DNA of 64,000 bases from Climacium dendroides (GCA_950106755.1 OX467087.1:10296047-10360046); one strand, 5' to 3'. Shown: positions 36,552-49,294, counted from the stretch's first letter. Numbers and translations: made by a program. The notes: generated by a model not told the origin, from the sequence alone.

Positions 36552-37411
36552 CCCGGGGGTGCACTTAGTTCTATTAGAACAAACCACGTGCAAACAAGTG
36601 GTTTCTAATAAACTATAATTTTTACTTCAAATTTATAGCATTGTTTACTTGTGACTATAAAGGAAAATTTAATAAATTATGGAATTTTCAGATTCCATAA
36701 TTATGAATTCTGAAATTTAGGGTTTAGGTGGTTATCAATTCTCGTTGGTCACTACTGACCAACTACAGCATAACCGTCTTGCAAATCTATACTTTTCTAC
36801 CCTGTATACTACATAATAGTACCTGTATGTTGGCTACCCACCGATACTTTTGTTGATGTCTTGAGGTTTCAATCAAGGCTACTGGCAATGTCTTCAAAAT
36901 GTTTTTTTGGTCCATAAGTCCTGAATAACTTCATAATTTGTTAAATCGTTGATTATAGGATTCTACTCCCAAAATTTCAAACTCAAATAAAATATGGAAT
37001 GATTTTTAGAAGAGGTTAAAAATGCACTAAAATGGCATGTTTTTTTAACTCAAATATTTTTAGAGAATACATTTAGATGACCATTGGATCAATATTCAAC
37101 TCAATATGAGCTTTCAATAGAGAGTTATTTTTAGGAATTTTTTGTTCATTTTTTAGATAACTTTTTCTTATATAATATAGGGGTGTGAAAGTTATTTTTC
37201 AATTCTACAATGCGTCTATTTACTTCAAAAATTGGTAACTAATTATTATTAACAAATAAAAATATCAATAATTCAAAACACAAGCTTTAAAAGTAGAAAA
37301 ATCTATTCATATTTTTTTCATTTCATTTCATTTAAAATTCAAAAAGTATATAGGAGGTCCAAAGTATTGTTCGCACACTAACATCAAAAAAAGGGGGAGT
37401 GCACCTCCCAA
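36552..37411. mobile_element. Mutator-like MITE, copy 1, 860 bp
   Basis: A 9-bp target duplication flanks it: GTTGAATTG (36543..36551) and GTTGGATTA (37412..37420), each one base from GTTGGATTG at the empty site in unit 5 (60564..60572). Inverted ends share GGGGGTGCACT / GGAGGTGCACT. A 9-bp duplication points to the Mutator superfamily. No transposase. Confidence 0.75.
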
Positions 37412-38944
37412 GTTGGATTATTAGCTTTGGTGAGAGTAGGGAGACAACAAAGTTTCACATTTTAGTACTAGACGGCAATTTAGTGGTTGTATTGGAGTGT
37501 TATCCCATTTGTATTAATAGAATATTCTTTATTTACTTTTGGACAATAATTGATGGCATTATGGAATTATTAGGATATGTAGCTAGTCAATTGGGATGTT
37601 AATAATTAAGATACATTGTAACTAGTATATGAAACATTTGTTTTAGTGGTTTCATCTTACGACTTGTTGAATTGAAATTGTGAAATTAGGGGAAGTAGTT
37701 AGTAGTTTGTTTAATGAATTTTTGTTAGCTTTCATAGTAGTGTGAATTTGTCTTTGGGTACAAAGAAGGAGAGGATATGTGAAATATTTTGAAGTATTTT
37801 GAAGGAGTGTTTGATATTTGTCATAGATTAAAGCAATGGATTGTGGAGAGAAGCAATTATTGCATATATGAATTGAAGAAGTTGAATTTTGTGTTGTGTG
37901 GAGGATTGGATTGCTTAGGAGAAAATTTGGAATGGTAGAATGGGTACACAAAGTATATTGGGGCAAAATTTTGCATTGCAGGTACATTCGTTTTGTATTG
38001 GATTGGTACAAGAGTTGCAATGAAGTAGCCATGGTGGGACTATATGATTGGATCCTTGATGGCCTTCAAAAATGTCATTGTTGATGAGGGTGAGACTTGT
38101 GGGGTTGCTTAGTGAGAGAAAATGTTTTCTTACTTCTTGTAAGGACTTATTATGTCTTTGCATACAAAATACTTCATTGTATAAGGATTTTGTAGAGCAT
38201 AATTAGTAGGACATGTATCCATGTGTCTTGTTTGATTTAAGTTGCAAAGTGGGCATAGTTTTGGGAGGTGTTTGGGGTTGATCGAAATAAGTGTTTCCGA
38301 ATGAAGCCTATGTACTCACCATATCTGAATTGGAGTATGTGTTTGATTTGTACATCTATGGATTATGAATGGTTTGACCATTCATGCTCATTCTATTGTT
38401 CAAATAGAATTTGAGCTTGATACACCACAATCCTTGATAACTCATAATCAATTAGTCATTGCATGTATTACACACACTAGTTATTTCCTTAAGCTTTATT
38501 AAAATGATACTTTTTTTATGCATTGATGCTATTCATCTGCATATGATTGATTACATCAATTTGAATCCTAATTTACCACTTATTTTAGAGTACATTTGGT
38601 TTCCTATTCAACTTGCATTATTTTTGAAGGACAAGAAGGTATGATTGCACATAGTCTAATCCCATGTATTTGTCTTCTTCCCAAATTCAGGTTAAATAGA
38701 TCTCTCCCTTGCAACTGGTGCAAGTCCAGAACACAATCAAAGGATTCAAATTTATACCTCAAATGGTGCAAAATGACCTTCGAAATCTATTATCCTCTTG
38801 AATTAAAATGAGCTACACATTCAATTTACATACCAATAATTATGACAACCATATATTTATTGCGACACACATAAATTAACAACACAATAAAGTATAGTCA
38901 TGTGATTTGTAAGTCTCCCGGCGTGGACAGCTGAAGGAGAACAT
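37412..38944. other. Common unit DNA without a gene, end of unit 3
   Basis: Aligns with about 11030-15060 of unit 1 without its insertions. It supplies several empty sites used to define elements elsewhere. The 126-codon frame at 37652..38032 (-) is not kept open in the other units. Confidence 0.5.
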
Positions 38945-40563
38945 ATCTCAACAAATTTGATTGAAAACAAACATTGGATGAAGGAGATACAACCCCCAAA
39001 GTTGCAGCCATGAAATGCAATTTGGTGAAATCAAATTGAACATGTGAACTTTGATTGGCTTACAAAAAATTAGTACTTGTTGGAATGATCTGAAAATTTT
39101 CCTACATAGACTAGAAGAGAGCTTTCACATTTTCCAACAAGTTCTATTGAATTCGGGCATGGGATGCAAAAGTTACAACATTTTGAATTGGACTTGAAAC
39201 TATATGAGGACAGTTTTGGTTCCCTAGGGCATTTAGGAGTTGTAATAAATTTTGATTTACAATGGGGAGTGAATTGGAAGAAAACCTATTTTCAAGCACT
39301 CTTAGACTCACTAGCTCCATTCAAAAGCATGTTTGCGATCATTTTTATACTCACTAGATTCATTCAAAGGCATGTTTTGATTCATTACAATTGTACCTAT
39401 AAGAATTTATAGGGATGTAGGTACCTTTAACTATGAAAAATCATATCTTAATCATTCCAACTCAGAAAATTTTAAATTTAAATTTCCACTGTTGTATTCC
39501 TCATTTCTCTTTTTCACACACAAAAAAATAAAAAATCTTTGAGTCCACCCATTTTTGCAAAGTCATTCTCATAGATGCACACTTTCTGAGCTTGTTACCT
39601 TATTGTATTAGTTAAACCCTGATTGTGCATTATTCAAGTTTTTAGGCCCTTATCTACAGGTTATATCTTGTAACCTGTTTTGCTTAATACCATCATGAGA
39701 CATAATGCCACCGGAGTCCTACTAGTTCATCACAAATGTCCATAGCTGTACTTCTCACAAACTGAAGGGTGTAAAGAAAACATGCACAGCTGCACTTTTC
39801 ACAAAATTTTGGTTTTATTTTTGTTTCAATCTGCACTAATTCAAAACAGTGTGTAGAACATGGTGAAATCAGCCTGAGTGTCCTCAACACTGGCTAATAA
39901 GATGACTTTGTGTGGCAATCACGTTGTGTGCTCGAGCCACCTTCAATTCATCCAATACCAGGATTGATGAGCTGAGACCATGACTGTGGCTGTCATCCAG
40001 ACAGTCACAAAAAGCCCATATACACAAAAAGTCCAACTGCGCGTGTCTACATGGTCTGTATTATGAATAGTCTGTCTTACTTTTGTTTGTTCCAGTTGGG
40101 ATTTAAAAAAGGATTTGAAAGAGCATGCATTTGTTGAACAGTGTATTAATGAATCAATTTTAAAAGTTTAAATGTGGAGGTATATGCTGATGTACCCCAG
40201 ACTCTCATGCTGCAAAGGTGCAGATTCTAGACTGCAGTTTTGTAACTTGGTTCAGTTCCAGGCAAGAGTCTTGGATTAAGTGCAGTTTGCTTCACATGTT
40301 ATTCCAGGACTTCAGACTCTCACCACTTCACCTTGAAATTTGAAGCCAGCAGATGACAATCTCTCAGCTTAAAGTGATGCAGGATCACTGTCATCTAATC
40401 ATTCTTTTTGGTGAAATTTTGGTAAATAATGGCCTCCCGTTTCATCAAGCCATTTGATCAAACTGAAAATCTGTGTAAGAGCCTAATTTGAAACACCTGT
40501 AATTGTTCAAACAGAGCAGTATATATATGGTTGATTTTTGTTTGCATGGTCCAAGCTCTGTAC

Positions 40564-40892
40564 ATGGGGGGTTTGGTTCAAATGGCGGCATTCCATGTGC
40601 CATTTTCAGACCGCCCACTCTGAATTGCAAAAGTGACATCTAGAATAGGTATAGTTTTTAGGCATCTTGAACTTTGATCGATTTGATAAATGATAAATCA
40701 ATTACTACTATAGATTTCAGACCATACGATCTAAATTGTAAAAGTGACATCCAACACAGATGTAGATTTCACACATCTAAGAACAATATAGATTTTAGAC
40801 ATTTAGGACGTTTGTGCACTTTAGACCGCCTGCTTTGAGCTCTAAAAATTGCCAAAGTAGAGAAATTTTGCCATTTGAATGAAATTGTCCAT
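40564..40892. mobile_element. Foldback element of the ATGGRSAATTTC family, upstream of MiAMP1-D
   Basis: Inverted counterpart of 19786..20098 and 30752..31079. Confidence 0.6.
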
Positions 40893-40919
40893 CTACACTC
40901 GTAATCAACTTTGTCCAAA

Positions 40920-41200
40920 GTGCAACACGGAGTGCAATTGGACCAAAAAATAGCACTCTTCTCCTAGATATGACGTAGACAATCCAATCATGAAAGTCTA
41001 TGAGAGCCCAAAATGCAACACCTACTACCCATGGACCAAAAAACATCACTTTTTTCCTAGATATGATGACACATCACATACACAATCCAATGAAAGTCTA
41101 TGAGAGCCCAAAATGCAGACCTACTACTATTGGACCAAAAAATATCACTCTTTTCCTGGATATCATGACACAAGACATGCACAATCCAATCATCAAAATC
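40920..41200. repeat. Tandem repeat upstream of MiAMP1-D
   Basis: Two to three copies, in reverse orientation, of the roughly 100-bp unit described at 19430. Confidence 0.65.
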
Positions 41201-41546
41201 TGAGAACATGCCATTCAATTCGGGTAGTCCCAGAAAGAGTACTTGGAAAATTCATGACTTATTCATAAGATGTCGAAATAACGCGTGCTGAAGCGCATTG
41301 GAGTCCTCTCTCAGTTGCCAACAACACCTAACAGAAATAACTTCCGATTCACACTGATTCCATTCAGATTCTGTACTTTAACTTCAAGGTCCGTGTTTCG
41401 AAAACCTACCTTTTCCTGTCGTCGTCTATCTCGGACAAATTTGCTGCACGCGCTGTTTCGGTGAACCTACCTTGTCTGGTACCTGCAACGTACCGATCTT
41501 CATCGATTGTTTTGCAGACCTTGTGGTCCACTCCACTTCCGAGCCC

Positions 41547-41553
41547 TATATAA
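41547..41553 (+). promoter_or_regulatory. TATA box of MiAMP1-D
   Basis: TATATAA within CCCTATATAATCC. A start site near 41577-41585 would give a leader exon of about 105 bases without any ATG. Confidence 0.65.
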
Positions 41554-41687
41554 TCCTCTGATGACTACTGCACAAACACTTCAACACCACCAGCCTCCGA
41601 GACTCCAGCCTTCAATCTGCGGCACTCCTCTCTGTGAAGACGACATATTTCTTCAGCACCTCCGGAATTTGTTTTCAGTTTCCTCCA

Positions 41688-42016
41688 GTAAGACGATCAT
41701 GCCAACCCCACAGTCGATGTCTTCACGTACTCTAACGCTGTCACTGGCCAAGTGGCCATGCCATGTAGCTAGAGTTCCCTCAGCGATTTGTTGTCATTCC
41801 ACATACAGGCCATCGGTTCCATGAAGTTCATACCCCGGTTAATACCAATAACCTGATCTTGATCGATCGAAGTTTGGCACCGAAATGATTGCCCAGACTC
41901 GATCACAGAGCTAGCAACGTCAGAATTGTTCTTGAAACGGTCCAATAGTTCGCTAGCTAGTATGCTTTCAGATGACGTCAGGCTTGCTAACTATGTGGTC
42001 CATGGTTTGATTGCAG
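41688..42016 (+). other. Predicted 5'-leader intron of MiAMP1-D
   Basis: 329 bp with donor TCCTCCA|GTAAGA and acceptor TTTGATTGCAG. Both sites are conserved in all five copies. Confidence 0.65.
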
Positions 42017-42026
42017 GTTGTGCGTC

Positions 42027-42350
42027 ATGGCAACTACTGCGAATGTCCAAGGGCACATGGCTCTCTGCGTGGGTGTCCTTCTGGTGCTGGGGATGATGGC
42101 CCAGCCGTCGGAGGCGAGCAGCTTCTTGTTCTACTCGGGCGCGTGCACGGGGAGCACGGCCACCTTGAATGCGTGTGGGTGCAGCAGCATCCCCACCGAC
42201 GTGAAAGGCGGCTACGCTTTCACGTACCAAGGGCAGTCGGCCGTAGCTTACAACAGCGCCAGCTGCACCGGGGTCGCGCATACCCGCTTCAGTGCCAGCA
42301 CGGGGCAATGCAGCGCAGTCGGCTGGCAGAGTGTCTTCATCCAATGCTGA
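42027..42350 (+). CDS. MiAMP1-type (beta-barrelin) antimicrobial peptide, copy D
   Basis: A 107-residue precursor with signal peptide to A30 and a 77-residue mature domain carrying all six family cysteines, identical to the mature peptides of B and C. The N-terminal signal region reads ATTANVQGHM, mixing features of B and C. It is the only copy on the plus strand, because the surrounding segment is inverted. The promoter and leader moved with it: TATA box, donor and acceptor are all intact. The frame is complete, so it is probably functional; expression is not shown. Confidence 0.93.
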   Translation: MATTANVQGHMALCVGVLLVLGMMAQPSEASSFLFYSGACTGSTATLNACGCSSIPTDVKGGYAFTYQGQSAVAYNSASCTGVAHTRFSASTGQCSAVGWQSVFIQC

Positions 42351-43384
42351 ACTTCATTACACTTGATTATGGATCACGTTATATAGCTGTGGATGAAATG
42401 GACTTGAGATTAGTACCTCCAATCCACGAATTGGACTACTATTAATAGTTAATCATTTAGCCGTTGCAGCTAAGTAATTATGTAGAACGGCAACCGAGTT
42501 GTTGTTTGTGTGTTGTTTGCCGTTTTCAAGAGTTCGTGGGAGAGGTGGTTTCGGAACTTTTTCAGTATCGATGTCACTGCCACGTACCTTGATGAATAAG
42601 ACCAATTGTTGCTCATTCATCACTGCGTTTCAGCACTGGAACTCTCCGTCATTACTTCAGTAATCATCAGTAATGAATGTTGTGTTCTCCTTGTGCCTTT
42701 ATCAGTTGGTTTTCTGGTGAAAAGTATGTGTCAAGTTGGGTTACAGTGTCACAATTAAGGACTTGGTCTTTGACCATATAATTAGACTTGTATTCGTACT
42801 GCAGAAGTAATGCAGAATTGGAATGGGTCTGGGTTGCTGTCTTCGGAATGTGATAATGGACTGGATAATGCAAAAATAACGTTAGTATGAAGGATGTTAA
42901 TTCACATGATCAAGCTTTGCTTTTGCATTACTCCACATAACCTCAATGTGGGATGGTTGACTCTAGGTCAGTCATACTCAATCAAGGGTCTACATCACAA
43001 TTGGCTAATGCACCCCAAAGTATATAACTATGGAAATGAGAGTCTTGAAATGGCCTCCATTGAGATAATTATGTGGTAATAAAATGGAGAATGATCTTAG
43101 TGAATTTGCAATCTATAGCCCTTCCCCCAATGTCCAAGAGGAGTTGCTAAATCTAATTTACCTTTCTCTGCATATAATTAAAGTTTTGACTAATTGAGCA
43201 ATGAGACTCCTTTGTATGATTCAATAAAACCATTGGATTGTGTGGTTTGAACGACAATAAAATTTATTAGTTGGTGCACACTCTTTGTTCACCCATAAAT
43301 GGGTTTGGTTTCAACTTGCATGTCCATTCATATTAATGATTCCCACAATATACTCATGTGCACCTCAAATGAGTGTACCTCCCA
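42351..43384. other. MiAMP1-D 3' flank and unit DNA
   Basis: The inverse of the interval described at 16990-18258. No gene was recognised. Confidence 0.5.
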
Positions 43385-43455
43385 ATGCATGAGATCGTTC
43401 TCCTCAAACTCCCATAATACAACCGGGAATACAACTCATTTCCATGTGTTCTAAA
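43385..43455 (-). pseudogene. DUF1348 exon-2 remnant, unit 4
   Basis: Only about 70 bases remain, matching the 5' half of exon 2 on the minus strand (around [12 protein letters not shown]). The rest of the exon is deleted. Confidence 0.7.
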
Positions 43456-43473
43456 CTTGCAAACAACAAATAT

Positions 43474-43795
43474 ATAGGGAATTTCATTTAAATGGTGGCA
43501 TTCCATGTGCCATTTTCAAACTGTCCGCTTTGAATTGTAAAAGTGACATCTAGGATAGGTATGGTTTTCATGAATCTCGGAATTTTATAGATTTAAGAAA
43601 TCTATGACTACTATAGATTTTAGATCACACGATTTGAATTGAAAAAATGATGTTTAACATAGGTATAGATTTCAAACATCTAAGAATGGTATAGATTTAA
43701 GACATTTATGATGTTTGTACACTTCAAACCGCCCACTCTAAACTGTAAAATCTACAAAAGTACAAGAATTTTGTCATTTTAACGAAATTGTTCAT
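43474..43795. mobile_element. Foldback element of the ATGGRSAATTTC family beside the exon-2 remnant
   Basis: Ends are ATAGGGAATTTCATTTAAAT and, from the right, ATGAACAATTTCGTTAAAAT. It sits in the intron-derived sequence just before the exon-2 remnant. The insertion is accompanied by loss of about 20 bases relative to unit 5, so no clean duplication is visible. Confidence 0.65.
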
Positions 43796-44565
43796 CCATG
43801 TTTTTATCATTACCCAATACAATTGGCCCTTCATAACTTTGGCATGCTCTACTCAAGCACTTCAAATCTACAATGCATCCTTTGGTGTGCACCCTCCTTT
43901 ATATAAACACATAAAACTACAATAATCTAATTATGAGAAATTAGGCTCTAGAAACAAAGGTAGCCATTTCAAGTGTCCCTTGAAGGCAAAGCATAATTGC
44001 AAGAGCATTAGTAAACTTGCTAATTGTTGCACAAACAAAATTCATATCCTTCTCTACATAAATATAAAGACTTGCATGTTTTGAAATTTGGCATGGTTAC
44101 TAAGTGTCAAGTTAAGATTCACCATCAAAAAACAAATGAAATACAAAAGATTTCTTCCTACAAACTTTATTGCAATTTAAAAGAGATACACTTGAAATCT
44201 AGTCAAAAATTCCTTGCAACCCTTCACCGCGCAATGTGTAGTCACTGTCGACAATGATACAAAGTTTGGTTCTATCACAATTCAATTGGGAGTTGAATCA
44301 TGTAGTTATTGTGCCATAATTGGCAATGGTTGTTGTGTGGTTTTTGGATGTGTGCAGTGAATGGCCAATTCACTCTACCTAAACTTGGAACCTTCCAAAA
44401 CCTTGCACAATTGCATCCATTACTGAATTTTGTACTATTCAATTTTTATTAGTGAAATTGAGAATGGACATGTGAACATCAGAACTCGTTTCACAATTTC
44501 AATCAACAAAGCTGATTATCATTTTTGGAAAGTGCTGTGAGAAATCAGTGGATGCATCATATCCT

Positions 44566-45945
44566 CATGTCAATCCAAGTTGTTTTGAATGTTTGGGAGA
44601 AATTCGAAGTTCAAAATCCTGACATTTTGGGGTTACAGTGAACTTCGGTGGCTTGTTTCTTCTTCATACAATGTCCATTTCTAATAAAGCAATTTGGAAA
44701 AGTTGCGCATACTAGTCTAGTTTGTGTGGCTAAAATTTCATATCAATCCAAGAATTTATGAGTGACTGAAAATCATTTTAGTAGAAGGAGGTTCACCTTG
44801 AAATGTGTTTTTTACAACTTTTCTTGCTATCTTTTGACATTTCAAAGTCATTTTGCAAACCTCACTAAATTCAAGACTTTACTATGAGCAAAAATCACAC
44901 CCCATGTAACTAGCCCAATAGTCTAAAACCACACACATGAGATGGTAGTTTTTCATCACACAAATTCCCTTCCATTTGGCTACATCCTTGTACACTATTT
45001 TAAATCCCTTTGTAGGGGTGGTTCTAAATGCCCAAGTAGTTTTTGAGCCCTCTCCTATACAATTTTGACAAAAGTGAACTTCTATGAACCAATAACCTCT
45101 CTAAAGTGATATTATTCCTTCACTCTTTGCTCAAACACATTGAAGATAGACAAATAAGTAAAAAAAAAAAAAACTTTTGTTGAATTTGGAATCCAATTGT
45201 TGTTGTGGTGAACATGCCTATGAATGTGACTTTAGTCTAGAAGCACCATGAAATTCCAACCCACTAAGAAAATCTCAAACATCATTAATGTTGCATCCCT
45301 TCTCTAAAGTAATAACATCTTTAAACTAATATTTTCCTCCAATTCTAAAGCTATTACCTTGTGGAAGATCTATTGTATATGTGGTCATTCTTCACGACTT
45401 GGTCTTGCTTTGTCATTATGTGAGAAATTGTCACTTTATGGTTCTATACTATTGTGTACATGTTTTATGTCACTTATTATAAGTTAAAAGGTATGTAAAG
45501 CACCCATTTGAGAGCTTAAACTAAATTTGGGGAGGTGGAACTTTGTGAAATATTTTTCAATAAATTTTCCTGAAATGGAAATCAAAATCGGCATCTAAAC
45601 CAAATTGTTTCCTATTTTTCAGAGCTTTGTGGAATTAGTTTAAAAAATTTGAAGTTGAAATGGCACAGGGCTCTAAAATCACCCACCTCCTTACATGTAC
45701 ACAATTTGTATATAGCTTGGAAGATGAAAAAGCAACCTGTACAAATAGTTTACCTTTAAGAAGGTAGACAATTTTAGAACCTAAGTGTTTTAAGAACCAA
45801 GTTTAAGAGGGAAAATAATTCTCAATATTTATAATTTTCTTAACTTGAAAAGAGATTTGAAACTAGACTTGATATTGATTATTTTTAGTAGTTTGATTTT
45901 GTAATTTTCTTAAAAATAATTTATTATTTGGAAAGAAAAGTGATA
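44566..45945. other. Common unit DNA without a gene, unit 4
   Basis: Aligns with about 33470-34976 of unit 3 and 58510-59990 of unit 5. No gene was recognised. Confidence 0.5.
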
Positions 45946-45949
45946 TTAT

Positions 45950-46371
45950 CCTCTAAAGGACCAACAAAAGGCCCTTGTTGTAAAAAAAAACTCAAAACTG
46001 CCATTTCTATAGCAAAGAGTAGAAAAATTTGAAAATGGTTTCTTTTGCACATCTAACCATAGGATCTTACACCTAAATGTGATGAGAATGTGTGAAAAAA
46101 AATTCAGAAAATTTGACCACACAAATTGCAAGATATCTATGTTTAAAGTAGAAAAAATAAGTTTCTCAAAACATTTGCAGGATTAGAATATTTGACTTTG
46201 AACTTGCTTAACTTAAAATTTTTGCACTACAAAGTCTTGAGGTTCAAATCTTTCTAGTGGGGAATTGAATTGAGAGTCTAGGACAAATTTTTTTTTTAAA
46301 TAACTTAATTGTCATTCTTAAACAAATTGTCAAATAGAAGTACATATGAAATAGAAGGACAATCTAAATTA
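45950..46371. mobile_element. TTAA-flanked element cut at an internal TTAA, unit 4
   Basis: Same truncated element as in units 2 and 3. The left target is now TTAT (45946..45949); the right is TTAA (46372..46375). Confidence 0.65.
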
Positions 46372-46522
46372 TTAACATGACAAGCAATAGTATTATTGTC
46401 AAGCATTGTACATTGATTACCAATTTACAAAGGGTCCTCCAAAATTAGTTTTGCTCCAAATGTTGGTGCTAATTTACACACCCAATGCTATAAATTTCAA
46501 AACAAACAAGCATGAAACTTAA

Positions 46523-47400
46523 CCCTTTAGTGACCAGTCGACCACTTTTTGGTTGATTTTTGGACTCTCGGTCTAGTATTGTTCAAAATACATTTGATCA
46601 CAAGAATCTCAAAGAGGAACAAAATTAGAATGTCTTTGTGCGCTTCAAACAAAACCAATTTTAAGAGAATTGGAGCATTGATGAATTAGCTATGAGGTTG
46701 CAAACTCAAATGGCTCGGACCTTCAAATGGGAAATGTTCAACAAAAATACAAAAAAATATCAACCAAATTGTGAAATTTTTTTGTAACTTGATGTCTTGA
46801 CAAGGCATAAATGTTGCTTTGTAATCTCATGAATGCCCAAAGTAAACTTATGCATCGGTATTTATGTAGCACAAATTCTAAAGGGTCATTCAAGTCATTG
46901 ATTTTTGAGAATTAAGGAAAGCAACTCAAACTCCAACAAGGCTCTAGAAGCAGACATGATTTAGAGGTACATTTCACTTTCTTCAATGTACCAAATCTGC
47001 ACATTTTAGAAGGGTATTCGTTTTGATGACCACGGATGACCATTTTTTGTGAACTTCAAAAATTTGTAACTAATTTCACAAAACTTGAAAAAATATGAAA
47101 TGACTTGGTTTAGATGCCTATTCTACTTGTCTTTTGAAAAAAATTTACTAAAAAATATTTAAAGATGTTTCAATCTCCAAAATTCAATTTTAGTCTTGAA
47201 AAGGTTGATTTATGGACCTCCTACCTTATTTATAGCAATTTGTACCGTTGGATGAGTTTGATTTTTTGTTAGGTTGAAGAATCTCCCTTATGGAAACACC
47301 TTGTACGGTTTGATCTAAGACTACATTTCAGAATGGCTACAAAATTCATTTTCTTGAAAAACTACGCCTGCCTTTCAAATCAACCACGGTCACTAAAGGG
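46523..47400. mobile_element. TTAA-flanked non-autonomous element, 878 bp, with exact ends and empty sites
   Basis: The clearest example. TTAA stands at 46519..46522 and 47401..47404. The inverted ends are a perfect match: CCCTTTAGTGACC on the left and GGTCACTAAAGGG on the right. Units 2 and 3 have the uninserted ACTTAATCT at about 24512 and 35557. TTAACCC ends match the pattern of piggyBac elements. No transposase frame is present. Confidence 0.9.
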
Positions 47401-48144
47401 TTAATCTAGCAAGATCACTAGTGCCAAAAAGTAGGTTATGAAAAGAGAGAAAAGACTCCAACCTGGTTTTGAAGTTGGCATAAAGTAAGATTTTGTTTAT
47501 TTTGTGTCCGACACAATACCCTTGAGGAAAAGTGAGCGATGCCAAGACTACATATCTGTATTAGAAGAGAGATGCTTTAGTATCCAATAATATGCCAAAG
47601 GGCTAAGAGAGCAATTAGGGATTTGTGATTGAAAAGAAGTTCAAGGAAAATTAGTGGATGACAAGTTGTGTTGGAATTGTATATTAAAACTAAATTTTTC
47701 GATGTGTGGTGGATGTCCTACTAATGTAGAGACCAATACCAAATGTAACTATTGATGGTGTAGGATTTAGCAATATGGTGGCCAACAATTTAACCCCTAA
47801 AGACTAGAGGTATATTTCAAGTAGAAATTGTGAAAAATTGTCATTTTTTAGGGCAATGAGAAAAAAAAGAAAACACTTTTTTTTTCTTTCAAAATTTAAC
47901 CATATAAATTTACATTAGACTACTATGGAAATGTGTAGAATAAATTTCAAATACTTTGACTTTTAGTATGAGACAACAATTTAGTGGTTGTCCTGTTTGT
48001 ATTAATACATTTTTTTTAACATTTGGACAATAATTGTTGGCATTTTGGTGTTATTTGGAGATGTAGCTAATCAATTGGGATGTTAATAATTAAGATACAT
48101 TGTAACTAGCATATGAAACATTTGTTTTGGTGGTTTGATTTTAA
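47401..48144. other. Common unit DNA and a truncated TTAA element
   Basis: From about 47792 to 47960 lies the left end (CCCCTAAAGACTAGAGG) of the subfamily seen at 35954; the rest has been lost. The flanking DNA is ordinary unit sequence. Confidence 0.5.
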
Positions 48145-48402
48145 GGCCATATTTGTTAAAATGAGACAATCTACAATCTCATATTATCTTTGACTTTACA
48201 TTTAGATGATAATAAGTCTTTGATATTAAATTTTTTTGGTGAATTCAAACTTTAATATGTTAACACATTCACAAACCTTTGATTTTATAAAGGTTGATAT
48301 GTTCATAAATTTTTGATTTGTTAAAATAAAGGTCTTGAATAATAGGATTAAAGTCTCAAAATGTTCATTTTGTCTTAATTTAACAAATAATCAAATATGA
48401 CC
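48145..48402. mobile_element. Short inverted-repeat element, possibly hAT-like
   Basis: Ends GGCCATATTTGTTAAAATGA and, reverse-complemented from the right, GGTCATATTTGATTATTTGT, with a further GTTAAATTAAGACA. Flanks are ATTTTAA (48138..48144) and ATTTTTA (48403..48409), about 7 bp. Units 2 and 5 read through near 25040 and 60800 with no insert. The superfamily is uncertain. Confidence 0.6.
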
Positions 48403-49290
48403 ATTTTTAGGAGTTGTTGAATTTAAATTGTGAAATTACGAGAAGTAGTTAATAGGAAGTGGTTGATTACTTTCAAGTTTACTTCTGTAATTAGTTTGTT
48501 GGTTTGCCATGTAAAAGTTATTGATTTTGTTTTATGTAATTTTGTTGGCTTTCATAGTAGTGTGAATTTGTCTTTGAGTGCAAAGGACAAGATATGTGTG
48601 GTTCCATATGCTCCTACTATAATGATTTTACTAAGTTCAATTGCCCATTCATGGTTTGAAGTATTTTGTAGGAGTGTTTGATATTTGTCATAGTGGATTG
48701 TGTAGAGAAGCGGTTATTGCAATATGTGAATTGAAGAAGTTGAATTTTGTGTTTTGTGGAGGATTGGATTACTTAGGGGAGAATTTGGAGTAGTAGAGTG
48801 CATATACAAAGTATATTGGGGCAAAGTTTTGCATTGCAAGTACATTTGATTTGTATTGTATTGGTACAAGAGTTGCAATGAAGTAGCCATGGTGGGACTA
48901 TATGATTGGATCGTGGATGGCCTTCAAAAATGTCATTGTTGATGAGGGTGAGACTTGTGGGGTTGCTTAGTGAGAGAAAATGTTTTCTTACTTCTTGTAA
49001 GGACTTATTATTTCTTTGCATACAAAAAACTTCATTGTATAAGGATTTTGTAGAGCCTAATTAGTAGAACATGTATCCATGTGTCTTGTTTGATTCAAGT
49101 TGCAAAGTGGGCATATTTTGGAGGTGTTTGGAGTTGACCAAAATAAGTGTTTCCGAGCTAAGCACATGTACTAACTATATCTGAATTGGAGAATGTGTTT
49201 GATTTGTACATCTATGAATTATGAATGGTTTGACAATTCATTGTCATTCCATTGTTCATGTAGAATTTGAACTTGATAACCTAAAATCAA
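48403..49290. other. Common unit DNA without a gene
   Basis: Aligns with about 25050-26530 (without the 25345 element) and 60820-62300 of units 2 and 5. No gene was recognised. Confidence 0.45.
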
Positions 49291-49294
49291 TTAG

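Larger units (their letters stand above)
38945..44565. other. Inverted segment of unit 4
   Basis: Across this stretch the unit reads backwards. The left junction joins the end-of-unit sequence GTGGACAGCTGAAGG to the reverse of a stretch equivalent to about 33400. The right junction joins the reverse of GATGCATCCACTGATTTC to TCATGTCAATCCAAGTTG, equivalent to about 33470. Flipping it restores the order of units 2, 3 and 5. It carries MiAMP1-D, its exon-2 relic and its upstream repeats. Confidence 0.85.

Noticed and set aside
37652..38032. A 126-codon minus-strand frame
   Set aside because: Low-complexity, AT-rich composition, and the frame is not maintained in the equivalent DNA of other units.
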